Part shown: positions 1-9,100 of the stretch, in pieces
How the letters are laid out: each line of letters opens with the position of its first letter
Numbering within the stretch: the first letter of the stretch is position 1
DNA from: Emcibacter sp.
GTDB lineage: Bacteria; Pseudomonadota; Alphaproteobacteria; Sphingomonadales; Emcibacteraceae
DNA: 64,000 bases
NCBI GenBank assembly: GCA_021741205.1
Contig: JAIOYI010000007.1
Location: 1-64,000, forward strand
Direction of reading: 5' to 3'
The notes under the pieces: model-generated
Database searches by the model: none
What the model was told of the DNA's origin: nothing
What the model saw: the letters and a program-made list of their open reading frames with translations, nothing else
Translations under genes and position numbers: made by a program

Positions 1-31
1 ACTCCCGACGAGGTCTATAATCAAAACGAAA

Positions 32-51
32 ATCAGGGGCATGCCCCTGAT
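32..51. repeat. 20-bp perfect palindrome near the left edge
   Basis: The sequence ATCAGGGGCATGCCCCTGAT is its own reverse complement. It sits about 60 bp from a stretch (112-131, TGTCCAACCAAGTGGGACCA) that resembles an insertion-sequence end read from the minus strand. The two together suggest the leftmost 130 bp are the end of an IS whose transposase lies outside the window. No open frame supports this here, so the IS assignment is a guess; the palindrome itself is certain. Confidence 0.5.
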
Positions 52-211
52 CAAAAGAAAGAAGCGGCATAACATTAAACAACACACTGTAGCTTAACAT
101 CGCCGCAAACCTGTCCAACCAAGTGGGACCACCTCTTAAAAACCCAATGCCCGTACTTTCTTTCCGTTTGTTTTACTCTTAAGGCATCTTTAAATATCAT
201 TTAAACAAAAA

Positions 212-267
212 TCCTAATTTAGGACAAATTACTTAAATTTTCCCAATTTTACATTTAATTTAGGACA
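212..267. repeat. left-end transposase-site array (two TTTAGGACA copies)
   Basis: Two direct copies of TTTAGGACA start at 218 and 259, 41 bp apart, close to four helical turns. The outer copy is also half of a small palindrome, TCCTAATTTAGGA (212-224). The same motif is found inverted at 17194-17223, which is the arrangement expected for transposase binding sites at the two ends of one element. The function is inferred from the geometry and not from a known binding consensus. Confidence 0.5.
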
Positions 268-436
268 TAACCAATAACATGCTGTTTCCAGAGAATGACC
301 AAAAATGGCGCAATCAAGTAACCCGGAAAATCGGTTGTGAACGAACCAGCACCCGCTAACTATGCGGATCACTCAAAGCGGGAGGACGGGATGGCATTAT
401 CATTCGCAATTTTCAAAATTTCATCAGAAAGCCACA

Positions 437-3400
437 CTATAGTCCATGAAAATATGATGGGAACTGCTGAACAATTGGATTGAGTCCTTCCCGATAAGAA
501 TCTAAAATTCCAGAATCAAATTTCTCGTGATCAACGCCCTGTTCGGTTAGATATGCCGCCAGTAACTTACAAACCTCGCGATCAACATATCCTTTTTGGA
601 ACAACCATAATTCCAACGAACTGCGTAATCCGTACCTCATACTAGATTGCAACCGTCTAACCGCTTCGACAATGTTATCCGCGATTAAATTACCTTCCAT
701 GACGTCAGCTAGTGCGCCAATAACAAGCATAGCGGTATATCCAAAGCCATTATCAGTCAGCTCGACAATATACTCCATTGTCACATTAATCTGCTTGGAC
801 TTTGCCTGGATTTTCATACCTAGCCTTTTCGCAGTGACCAAAAGCTCTTTATATGACTTACCCTCAATCCAACCGACGGCAATATCCTGAAGCATGTTGT
901 CTGTTTGTACTTTCTGCATTAACGCAGAACTGCCCAATTCAGCGATTAATGGCCAACACAGTCTCAGCAGGCCTTCCGATGAATCTATGTTTTCATGAAT
1001 ACCTTCAACATTATTGGTCAACCAATCTTCTATCTTGGCCAGCTGATTCAATCCCAGAATAGCTTTACCAAAATACACCAGCTTGGACTTGTCGAGGGAC
1101 TGAATGCGCTTAAAAATCAACGCAAAGACGCGTTCCAGTTCGCCCTTCTCTTCTTCGTCAGCCAACGAATAAGCAAGTGTATCTTTACACACCGTCAAAA
1201 ACGCCTCATGTTCAGCTTCTGGGTTGTCTTTTAAATAGGCCAGCAAATAGCTTTCGATTGCTTGAACAAGATTTTCTCTTTTTCTCAATTCAATGATAAG
1301 ATCAGAGGTATCCAAATCCACAGCTTCAGCCTGTTGGATCATTTCTGCTATTGTTTCCGTTGGACTTTGGACAAACTTCAAGAGATCAAATTCCACGTCA
1401 ACAACCTCGAATGGCTTCACAAGCTCCAAAAGGCTACTCATACATGCTTCAGCATTGTTAAAGTCCAATAAGCGCTTGGCTCTTTCCCAGCGCCATTTTT
1501 CCCGCCAATTTAGGCGTTGGTCATAAATCTTAGGGTCGGCGAAAATGATACTGCCTTCGGTGTGATATCCTGAGCGTCCGGCACGTCCGATTAAATTGTG
1601 AAAGTCTCTTGTAGATATTTCCTCTCCTCCCTGGAATGTGCTTGAAACAATAAGATATTTTATTGGCAGATTTACGCCTTGAGCCAGCGTCGATGTACAA
1701 ATAACCATACATGCCTTTTCGTTCTCCATCGCCGATTCAATTGAGACACGCACTCCATTTGGTATATTTGCACTGTGGGGCAACACACCCAATGCAATAG
1801 CTTTCGTTACAACGTACTCATCGCCCCAATGCAAGCTCGCTAGATACGCAATTTTCTGCATTTCAGCTTCGTCACTGTTGTCGATTGGAGGAGAAAACGG
1901 TAGGCCGCGATCAAAATAATCAACCAGTTCTTTGCAAATAGTAATTATCGTTCGCTTGTCACCGCAAAATACCGCCACAGGACCTTGTCCAAATAGCCGC
2001 ACACCTAAATATGCGGCAATACTTGAGACGTTTATTTTTCCTTTAGAATTCTTACTAGGAAAGAAGCGAGAGGAGGTTTCCCTTGGTCGGGTTGCAAGTT
2101 CATATTCTTCAATAATCCGGGGTACAAAGAAATCGCGCTCTGAGTAATCCCCCTCAACAAAATACTCGAGTTGCCCAAGTTTGGTCGTCCAACTTGCAAA
2201 CGCGACGCTTCTCGTAGTCGACAACAAATTCGTACCAGATACCGCTATGCCTTGTTCGCCATTTAACCAATCGCCAATTGACCCAGCATTTGACATAACA
2301 GCAGAAATAAGTACCTTTTGGCACTCCGCCGGGACTTGCTTTTTCAGGCTAGCCAGCAAGAGCTCAAAGGTTACGCCACGTTGACCTGTATCAAACTGAT
2401 GTCCTTCATCAAGTATCAACAAGCCGATTTTTTCAGCTAAAACAGGTTCATGCCTGAGCAGATATACCAGTTTCTCTGGTGTTGATACGATTACAGTCGG
2501 CGTTTCAGGGATACCGAAACCCCTATCTCCAATAAGTTGCTTGATAAATTCATTTTCCTCAGCACTAAGCAACGGAATATCTCTCAACTCATTGAGGGCA
2601 ATATTTTCGCCGGCAAACGATTTTTGAAAAGAAGACGATATTTCGCGACATAATGCTCTGAATGGGGCAACAATCACAGCAACGGAAGCTCTCTTGGCCA
2701 AAAAAGCGCTTCGAATAATGAGTTCGGTTGATTTGGTCTTTCCTGCGCTCGTCGGCATCTGAACGATCGCAGAAGTCCCTCGGAGAACTTGTCTTTCTCC
2801 TAGCAGTTTTTGTGCAGGCCAGAACTCCGAAATGAAATCAGTTTTTTCAATAGCTAAGCTCCAGTCCTGCAATTCTAAATCGGTGTATTTTGGGAGGCAC
2901 TGTATCGCGGAATTCGCGATTTTTTGACTTGCTATTGCAATTATCACATCGACAAACAAAAACTCACGATTATTGTTCAGTTCGTAAACAGCTTTACGCA
3001 GCTCATTTCCAGCACTTTCAACAATTTCGATGCTACTCTCTTGGTTGAAAAAATTGCTATACGCAATGGCAAAGTTGTCAATTTGAACCCGGATTGCACT
3101 ATCTTCAAAATGACATCGTTCTACCTTGATATCAGACTTCAATAACCAAACCAAAAGCCCTTCCAAGTTGTTGGGCGTAAGTGCGATAATGTTATATGAA
3201 AGATTTTTTGTGAGAACCGATGCACTGCCTGGCATTTCCGCCAAGTAATATGAAGCAGCGCCAACCAGGAATAAATACTCTTCAAAGTCTGGTTCCAATT
3301 GTGCATTATTCAACGCGTCGAAAAACTGGCCAACCGAAACCAACTGCTCTTTTAGGCTCGCTTTGTATGCTTCATCTTCAATTTTGCGTGCCTGTAGATG

Positions 3401-3556
3401 TGCAAGCTCGCCTAATATGCCTATACATGTGATAAGCAACCTACTTGGGTCACGATACAGCTCAATATGGTGCTTTTCCTCAACTCCAAACTCATACATT
3501 TTGGCCTTGGACTTTGTAATAGCTAGCAAATGCTTTGAATTGGCTTCAAGCTTCAT
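437..3556 (-). CDS. hamB: HamB, helicase of a Hachiman anti-phage system
   Basis: A large superfamily 2 (Ski2-like) helicase of about 1,040 residues. Numbered from the upstream in-frame ATG at 3580, Walker A is MPTSAGKT (275-282), the DExH box is DEGH (391-394), and the conserved motif VI region reads HNLIGRAGRSG near residue 660. The 270 residues before the helicase core are unlike typical DEAD proteins, as in HamB. The start at 3556 is preferred because GAAAGAG precedes it and it overlaps the end of hamA by only 11 bp; ATGs at 3571 and 3580 are alternatives. In known Hachiman systems HamB surveys DNA and holds the HamA nuclease inactive until damaged or invading DNA is met. The assignment rests on pairing with the HamA-type gene upstream. 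Confidence 0.85.
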   Translation of the reverse strand: MKLEANSKHLLAITKSKAKMYEFGVEEKHHIELYRDPSRLLITCIGILGELAHLQARKIEDEAYKASLKEQLVSVGQFFDALNNAQLEPDFEEYLFLVGAASYYLAEMPGSASVLTKNLSYNIIALTPNNLEGLLVWLLKSDIKVERCHFEDSAIRVQIDNFAIAYSNFFNQESSIEIVESAGNELRKAVYELNNNREFLFVDVIIAIASQKIANSAIQCLPKYTDLELQDWSLAIEKTDFISEFWPAQKLLGERQVLRGTSAIVQMPTSAGKTKSTELIIRSAFLAKRASVAVIVAPFRALCREISSSFQKSFAGENIALNELRDIPLLSAEENEFIKQLIGDRGFGIPETPTVIVSTPEKLVYLLRHEPVLAEKIGLLILDEGHQFDTGQRGVTFELLLASLKKQVPAECQKVLISAVMSNAGSIGDWLNGEQGIAVSGTNLLSTTRSVAFASWTTKLGQLEYFVEGDYSERDFFVPRIIEEYELATRPRETSSRFFPSKNSKGKINVSSIAAYLGVRLFGQGPVAVFCGDKRTIITICKELVDYFDRGLPFSPPIDNSDEAEMQKIAYLASLHWGDEYVVTKAIALGVLPHSANIPNGVRVSIESAMENEKACMVICTSTLAQGVNLPIKYLIVSSTFQGGEEISTRDFHNLIGRAGRSGYHTEGSIIFADPKIYDQRLNWREKWRWERAKRLLDFNNAEACMSSLLELVKPFEVVDVEFDLLKFVQSPTETIAEMIQQAEAVDLDTSDLIIELRKRENLVQAIESYLLAYLKDNPEAEHEAFLTVCKDTLAYSLADEEEKGELERVFALIFKRIQSLDKSKLVYFGKAILGLNQLAKIEDWLTNNVEGIHENIDSSEGLLRLCWPLIAELGSSALMQKVQTDNMLQDIAVGWIEGKSYKELLVTAKRLGMKIQAKSKQINVTMEYIVELTDNGFGYTAMLVIGALADVMEGNLIADNIVEAVRRLQSSMRYGLRSSLELWLFQKGYVDREVCKLLAAYLTEQGVDHEKFDSGILDSYREGLNPIVQQFPSYFHGL

Positions 3557-4361
3557 TGGCCGCTCTTTCATAAAGTGCATGAACCAATTTCATGAAATCC
3601 TCACCTTGAATGACAAGCAAATCCACATCGACTCCTGCGGGGTGTTCTTTTGTGCTGCTTGTGGCCAATATGGCTTGGTCGAATGCGCTGCTGGTCAGAA
3701 CCGTGGCAGCTCCATATTTACGTTGATAAGGATGGTCTTCGCCAGACTGAAACCTGCCCACCTTGTTCATGTTGTCAAAATCACGAAGATCAAAGAGCCG
3801 TTGCTTGATAGCGTTAAGGGATTCAGCAATGCGAACTTCATCCTTCTGGGAGTCATCAATTGCGTCTTGAAGCCTGCTGCCTTTCGCATTGCCGGTCAGT
3901 TTTGCTTTGACTTCATAAATCAACATCTCATCGGAGCGAGTTGGCTTATCGCTTACATTCTTGAAGGCAATCACATCCGAACCTTTTGTCGATTCGTTAG
4001 TAATAGTTTTGCGATCATATCTGGTTCTGGGAACCATGTAGCCATGAAGATATGTAAGATAATCTGCGACCAATATTTCTGCAAAATCACCTGAGCGAGT
4101 TGCAGGCCCACTGCCTCCAATTTTGCTTGGAAATTTCAATTCAAGCAAATATTTTGCTTTTGTCATGTTGTCGGGTTTTAGCATGGGCAAATTTAGGTCA
4201 GAACAATAATGATTCCGAAAGTGCCTGGCCCAAGCCTGCATAACAGTTTGGTTGTTTGCGTCATGATTAAAGCTGTAAATTGGCGCACTCGCTCCACAGG
4301 ACAGCGTGATATGCTCTCCTGTATGCTCAAGCCAACCTACATGTTGATCTGTCAACAGCAT
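3546..4361 (-). CDS. hamA: HamA, DUF1837 nuclease of a Hachiman system
   Basis: A 271-residue protein of the HamA/DUF1837 family, the effector nuclease of Hachiman. Seen: GDFAE at 91-95, the Arg-Tyr-Asp-Arg-Lys stretch at 114-118, GSD at 127-129 and EVK at 150-152, which fit the GxD...ExK core of a PD-(D/E)xK nuclease fold. Length is normal for the family. A strong ribosome-binding site (GGGAGGG, 4372-4378 complement) lies inside the last codons of the upstream 90-codon ORF, so translation may be coupled. The gene is immediately followed by hamB with a short overlap. Family knowledge: HamA degrades DNA when released by HamB, causing abortive defence. No key residue appears to be missing. Confidence 0.88.
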   Translation of the reverse strand: MLLTDQHVGWLEHTGEHITLSCGASAPIYSFNHDANNQTVMQAWARHFRNHYCSDLNLPMLKPDNMTKAKYLLELKFPSKIGGSGPATRSGDFAEILVADYLTYLHGYMVPRTRYDRKTITNESTKGSDVIAFKNVSDKPTRSDEMLIYEVKAKLTGNAKGSRLQDAIDDSQKDEVRIAESLNAIKQRLFDLRDFDNMNKVGRFQSGEDHPYQRKYGAATVLTSSAFDQAILATSSTKEHPAGVDVDLLVIQGEDFMKLVHALYERAANEA

Positions 4362-4366
4362 ATATC

Positions 4367-4639
4367 TTACCCTCCCTGTTTCAGGCAGGCAGTTTTAGGG
4401 TCATATTCATAGTCTGAAATCGTCCCGTCTTTGATTTTCTCGACAAGCTCATCAATGACGAAAAGCGGTACCAGGAACCATTCGCGGGGGACGACGGGCT
4501 GGCCAAACCGATCCTTGATCTGAATATCTAGCTGGGCGCGTTCCTGCATGACGCGCATACCCAGCTCGTTAGACTTTTTGGCGCTGCCATTGGTTGCGTA
4601 ATTCACTGAAACTGATGGAACTGATTTATGCGATGTCAT
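4367..4639 (-). pseudogene. 90-codon chimeric remnant: helicase N-terminus joined to another protein's C-terminus
   Basis: The open frame is intact and begins MTSHKSVPSV. Residues 1-35, with NGSAKKSNELGMRVMQERA, resemble the extreme N-terminus of a DEAD/DEAH helicase that I associate with R-M islands, but the Walker A that should follow is absent. After residue 36 the text changes to RFGQPVVPREWFLVPLFVID, which resembles the C-terminus of GIY-YIG/T5orf172-type nucleases. It therefore looks like an in-frame deletion scar. A second scar with the same N-terminus lies at 5929-6100. It is 7 bp after fic and 5 bp before hamA, so it is transcribed with them and carries the hamA ribosome-binding site. 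Whether the peptide does anything is unknown; the family guesses are from memory of related proteins. Confidence 0.55.
4541..4628. repeat. 88-bp direct repeat, copy 1 (flanks fic)
   Basis: Positions 4541-4618 are identical to 6013-6090 over 78 bp, and the match continues for 10 more bp with two mismatches. The repeat encodes the shared N-terminal segment of the two scars on either side of fic. It is the kind of homology that could delete or duplicate the fic segment by recombination. Confidence 0.9.
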
Positions 4640-4646
4640 AATTAAG

Positions 4647-5783
4647 TTATCCCCTAAAGAATGCCAAATAATCCTTGAACAGAAAAAGCCGATTGCGTTG
4701 TTGACCGGTGATTTCTGTAAGGACACCATATTTTATAAAATCAGATACTAAAGAACCTGCAGTATTCGGTGTAGTTTCCAGTAATTTGGTGACTGCTTTA
4801 ATATCCATTACGGGTTGACAGTAAAGTTGTCGAATTAAAAGTCTCGCTTTATCTTGCCTGCGATAGCTGAAGTGTGGCAACACCTCTTGCTCAATATGAC
4901 TTTTAAGAAGTAGAATTTTCTTGAAAACATCAATTGACGATCGGGCTGTTTCCTCTATCCCATACAGGAAAAAGATAAGCCATCCCCGCATATGGTGCCC
5001 TTCTCTTACAGCCATCAGGTGATCAACATAGGCCGTTTTATGCCGTTCAAAATAATCCGATAGATATAATGCGGGTTTCAGAAGCAGTTTTTCAGAAGCC
5101 AGATAAAGTGAAATCATCAAGCGACCCAAACGTCCATTACCATCCAAAAATGGATGGATCGTTTCAAACTGATAATGGGCAATGGCAATTTTAATCAATG
5201 GCGGAACTTTATAGTCCGCATCATGGAGAAATTTCTCCATATCACTCATCAAGTCGACAACAAGCTCATGATGTGGTGGAACATAGACCGCGTTTTTAAG
5301 GCTGACGCCAATCCAGTTTTGGCTGTTTCTGAATTCTCCCGGTTGTTTATGCTCACCCCTTACATCCTGCAATAAAATTCTGTGGGTTTCCTTTAATAGT
5401 CGATTTGAAAAAGGCAAATTGGTCAACTCGGCAATCGCATGATTGATGGCTTGTATATAATTTTGCACCTCCCCCCAATCATCCCTTTTTTCAGGCGACA
5501 AATCATCTATTTCTTTAAAAGCATCCTCGATATTGGTTTGAGTGCCTTCGATTTTACTGGATTGTGTAGCTTCTTTAGCCACATACATCATAATAAAAAA
5601 ATCAATATCAGGAATCAGTTGAGAAAAAGCGTTGAGCTCGCCCAAGGCGCGGTCCGCCCGGCCCAAGATTTCCTGAATTTCGGGATCCGCAATCACCCAG
5701 GGGTGGAAAATCTTGCTGGGCAGAAAGCTTTTATACTCATATTGCGTTTCGTAATGTCCCGCATTATAATCACTTAAGTTCAT
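4647..5783 (-). CDS. Fic family protein (putative AMP transferase) with winged-helix C-terminus
   Basis: A 378-residue Fic/DOC protein. The catalytic loop HPFLDGNGRLGR is at 210-221 and matches HxFxDGNGRxxR. An N-terminal inhibitory motif SSKIEG is at 75-80, so this is a class II Fic protein whose own helix blocks ATP binding. The last 80 residues (from KARLLIRQLY) look like a winged helix, common in Fic proteins that bind their own promoter. Fic enzymes move AMP or other nucleotide groups onto target proteins; the target here is unknown. Upstream are two matching 17-bp palindromes (5803-5819, 5874-5890). Downstream, after the 90-codon remnant, come hamA and hamB with almost no gaps, so the four probably share a transcript. 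It could act as a regulator or as a toxin; no separate antitoxin gene is seen. Confidence 0.88.
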   Translation of the reverse strand: MNLSDYNAGHYETQYEYKSFLPSKIFHPWVIADPEIQEILGRADRALGELNAFSQLIPDIDFFIMMYVAKEATQSSKIEGTQTNIEDAFKEIDDLSPEKRDDWGEVQNYIQAINHAIAELTNLPFSNRLLKETHRILLQDVRGEHKQPGEFRNSQNWIGVSLKNAVYVPPHHELVVDLMSDMEKFLHDADYKVPPLIKIAIAHYQFETIHPFLDGNGRLGRLMISLYLASEKLLLKPALYLSDYFERHKTAYVDHLMAVREGHHMRGWLIFFLYGIEETARSSIDVFKKILLLKSHIEQEVLPHFSYRRQDKARLLIRQLYCQPVMDIKAVTKLLETTPNTAGSLVSDFIKYGVLTEITGQQRNRLFLFKDYLAFFRG

Positions 5784-5802
5784 ATTTCAGAAACCTACTA
5801 GT

Positions 5803-5819
5803 TTTCTATAATATAGAAA
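5803..5819. promoter_or_regulatory. 17-bp palindrome upstream of fic, site 1
   Basis: TTTCTATAATATAGAAA has two 8-bp arms around one central base and lies 20 bp before the fic start codon. A near copy, TTTCTACAATAAAGAAA, sits 71 bp further upstream at 5874-5890, and a half site (TATAGAAA) at 5898-5905. Repeated palindromes ahead of a gene whose product ends in a winged helix suggest autoregulation. Binding is inferred. Confidence 0.5.
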
Positions 5820-5873
5820 TATATAATATAGTTCAGCCCATAAAAATAGTCTTTATTTCAGTTTTGACCATAG

Positions 5874-5890
5874 TTTCTACAATAAAGAAA
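5874..5890. promoter_or_regulatory. 17-bp palindrome-like site upstream of fic, site 2
   Basis: TTTCTACAATAAAGAAA differs from site 1 at two positions and keeps the outer TTTCT/AGAAA half sites. The 71-bp spacing to site 1 is close to seven helical turns, which would put both on the same face of the DNA. It probably serves the fic-hamAB transcript; this is inference from sequence only. Confidence 0.4.
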
Positions 5891-5928
5891 ATCATATTAT
5901 AGAAATTGGCTGCTCTTTGGCATTGCTA

Positions 5929-6100
5929 TTTCCCCGTCATTTTGGTGTATAGGTCAAACAGTTTTTCCAGCCGCTCGGTGTCATTCTTGAAGCGACGACC
6001 AATACAGGCACATTCCTGCATGACGCGCATACCCAGCTCGTTAGACTTTTTGGCGCTGCCATTGGTTGCGTAATTCACTGAAACTGATGGGACCGATTTA
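5929..6100 (-). pseudogene. second helicase N-terminus scar, joined to a different C-terminus
   Basis: The minus-strand frame reads VNYATNGSAKKSNELGMRVM, identical to the N-terminal part of the remnant at 4367-4639. It then changes to CACIGRRFKNDTERLEKL and ends in LYTKMTGK before a stop at 5929. No good start codon precedes it (an in-frame TGA lies near 6130). It looks like a separate in-frame deletion of the same original gene neighbourhood, or the older half of a duplication that brought in fic. It fills most of the gap between fic and hsdR. Probably not functional. Confidence 0.55.
6013..6100. repeat. 88-bp direct repeat, copy 2 (flanks fic)
   Basis: This partner of 4541-4628 has 78 identical bp followed by 10 bp with two mismatches. 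The copies are 1,472 bp apart in the same orientation and enclose fic with its promoter. Because they share a coding N-terminus, they show that one ancestral gene start has been used twice. Confidence 0.9.
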
Positions 6101-6186
6101 CTATTGGAACTGGTACCCCAGACTCAATATGTGCTGCCGAAGGGCTTTGAGTGATCGGCTTGAGTGTTATTTTTTTCATATCTGAA

Positions 6187-9100
6187 TCAGAGATCATGAG
6201 CACCCCACGTTCCTTGTTCGCGCTTAGACCGGATCATTAAATACGCAAAAACCGCATCTGTTTTTTCTTCTACTTCATCGGGTGCGAAGCATTCGGGTAG
6301 GCCGGTTTTATCGTCCCATAAATAATCTTTTATTCTTACCTTAATATCATCTCGCGTGGCCTCTTTGGCGAAGAAGTCCTGAACTCTTGCGATTTCAGCC
6401 TGAAGAGTTTTATAGAGCCCTTCAGCAACCTTTTTGATGCGTTTAATGTCTTGCTTTTCAAGGTCAGGCTTCAGCAGCAGATCAAACAAAGCCAAAGACT
6501 CCTCATCCAGCCCTTCCTTAACCGCGCGTTTTTCTTCTTCATTGAGGTCTTCTGTGATCTTCAAAAGCGCTTCGAATGTCTTTTCAATCGTCACACGATC
6601 TTTTTCGCTGTTGTAATCAGCAATAACCTCTTCATAGTGCTTCTGGAAATCAGTGCGTGTTGGATTTATCTCAAGCAGCTTCTTAAGGCGATTCTCAATA
6701 ACCTGCTTCAAACTTTGTACCGTTGTGTTTTTTCGAGGACTATTTTCAAATTCCTTACGCAGACGATCAAAATCAATTTTGCTGATATCATAAAGCTTGT
6801 CGTCGTCACTTTTACCCATATGGGTTTCAATACTCTCATCAATGACACCGTGCAGCTCTCGGATAATGTCGGAGATATCGGCTTTCTCCACGTCTTGCTG
6901 TAAACTTTTATAAATAATACTGATTGCATCATATGAATGACGATAACTATTCACACCTTTAATAGTCAGGCAGGCCTTGAACTTTTTAAACACCTCGCGG
7001 TACATAATTTCAAAGCGCTTACGAGTTTCATCGTTCTGGTTCACTGCTTCCTTGGCGTCCACAATCGTGCGATTACGCTCAAAACCTGTTTTCTCATTGA
7101 CGTCTTCAAGTCTGAAGTCATAGCCTTCAAGATAAGCTTTTACCGCTTCAATACTTTCTTCCAAATCAGCTAAAAGCTCTTCATCTGGTCTAACTGGATC
7201 AGTCACTGGTGGCTCACCATCGCCTCCAATTTCCCCTTCGCCCGTGTGTCCAGCAAAGGTCGCTAGTGCCTTACGCAGGTTCTTTAGGATGCCGCAATAA
7301 TCAACGATTAGGCCGTTATTTTTGCCTGCATGCACACGGTTGGCCCGCGCGATAGCCTGCATCAATGTGTGAGCCTGCAACGGTTTATCAAGATAGAGTG
7401 TTGACATGCTTGGCACGTCAAAGCCTGTCAACCACATGGCACAAACAATCGCCACACGGAATGGGTGCTCTTCTTTTTTGAAGGCATTTTCCATGTCAAT
7501 GCGCTTGCCGTCTTCAGTCTCAAACCCGTCTTTGATCAGCTTGCGGTGCGGGATAATATCCAAGTCCCATTTGCGAAACTTATCCACCTCGCCTTGCTCT
7601 TCACTAACCACTACAGCCATGCGCGTTTCCCGCATCCAGCTTAGCTGGCGTTCACGGTAAGCAAGGTCTTGTTCGTCTGTGCAAACAGCCAATTCCTTTT
7701 CAAGAACCCCAATGCGATCATCCCAGGCTTCAAGCAACAACCCATGCATCTTCACACAGGTAATTTTATCAATACAAACCAGCATGGCTTTGCCAGTTTC
7801 CCAGCCAGTGCTGTAATGCTCTGCAAAGTCCGCAGCAATGGCCTTCATGCGTTTATCGGCTGTTATTACATGATATTCACGCTTAAGCTCTTTTTCTAAC
7901 CGCGCCTCGGTGTCCAGGTCTTCGGCCTCATATTCTTCCAGCTTGGCTGCGATTTTTTCATTAATATCATTGGTGGTGATGCCAAGTTTTTCACCGCGCG
8001 CATCATAATAAAGCGGTACGGTTGCTTTATCTTCGACCGCACGCTGGAAGTCATATGTGGAAACATAATCACCAAACACTTTTTTGGTAATCTCATCATC
8101 CTTGAAAAGAGGTGTGCCAGTAAAACCAATGCGGCTGGCGTTGGGTAGAGCGTTTCTCAGGTTCAGCGCCAAGCGGCCATATTGGCTTCGGTGGGCTTCA
8201 TCCGTAATAACGATTATGTCGTCGCGGTCGCTATAAGGCTTATCAGGGTTCACATCCTTATTGAACTTGTGAACCATGGTGAAGACATAGGCTTTATGTT
8301 GGTTCAGCAATTCTTCCAGATGCTTACCTGAGCCCGCACGGCAAGGGTCTTTGTCATTATCCACTAGGCCACAGCCTGAGAAAGTTTTATATATCTGATC
8401 ATCAAGGTCTTCACGATCCGTACAGACAAGGAAGGTAAAATTGCTACCCATTTTGCGGTGAATTTTTTGTGTAAAGAATGCGATAGAGTATGACTTACCA
8501 GAGCCTTGGGTGTGCCAAAACACACCAAGTTTGCCATCTCGGTCTTTGCGGTTTTTCGTCGCCTCAATCGCCCGGTTAACCCCCAAATATTGGTGGTTCC
8601 GCGCAACAATTTTGATCAACTTGCCTGAGCTTTCATCAAACAGAATGAAATTCTCAAACAGGTCCAGGAATTCGCGCTTGCTACACACACCCTTTAGCAA
8701 GGTTTCCATGTCCACAACACCGGGCTCATCTTCGCTAAGGCGTTTCCAATCGTTGAAATGCTCAAACTTGCTGCTGATAGAACCAATTTTGGCATCCACA
8801 CCATTGCCCAGGACCACAAAGGCGTTGTGGTGGAACAAGTGCGGCACCGTGTCTTTGTAATCAGATAGGTTTTCTTCATAAGCGCGGCGAATATCTTTAT
8901 GAATGGTTTTACATTCAATAAACAAAAGCGGCAGGCCATTAACAAAGCCTATAATATCAGCGCGGCGGCGGTAGATATCACCCTTGATCCACAGCTCTCT
9001 TACACAAAGGAAATGGTTATTGTCTGGGTTGTCAAAATCGATAACTTTCAGACGTTTTTTGGTCAGCTCGCCCTTGTCATTTTTATAACTGACCTGCACT

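Noticed and set aside
370..382. GATCACTCAAAGC, found inverted near 6145-6158
   Set aside because: A single 13-bp match with no further similarity around it; not enough to call a repeat family.
3363..4094. 243-codon plus-strand frame opposite hamA
   Set aside because: No family likeness and no ribosome-binding site; it is the antisense shadow of hamA.
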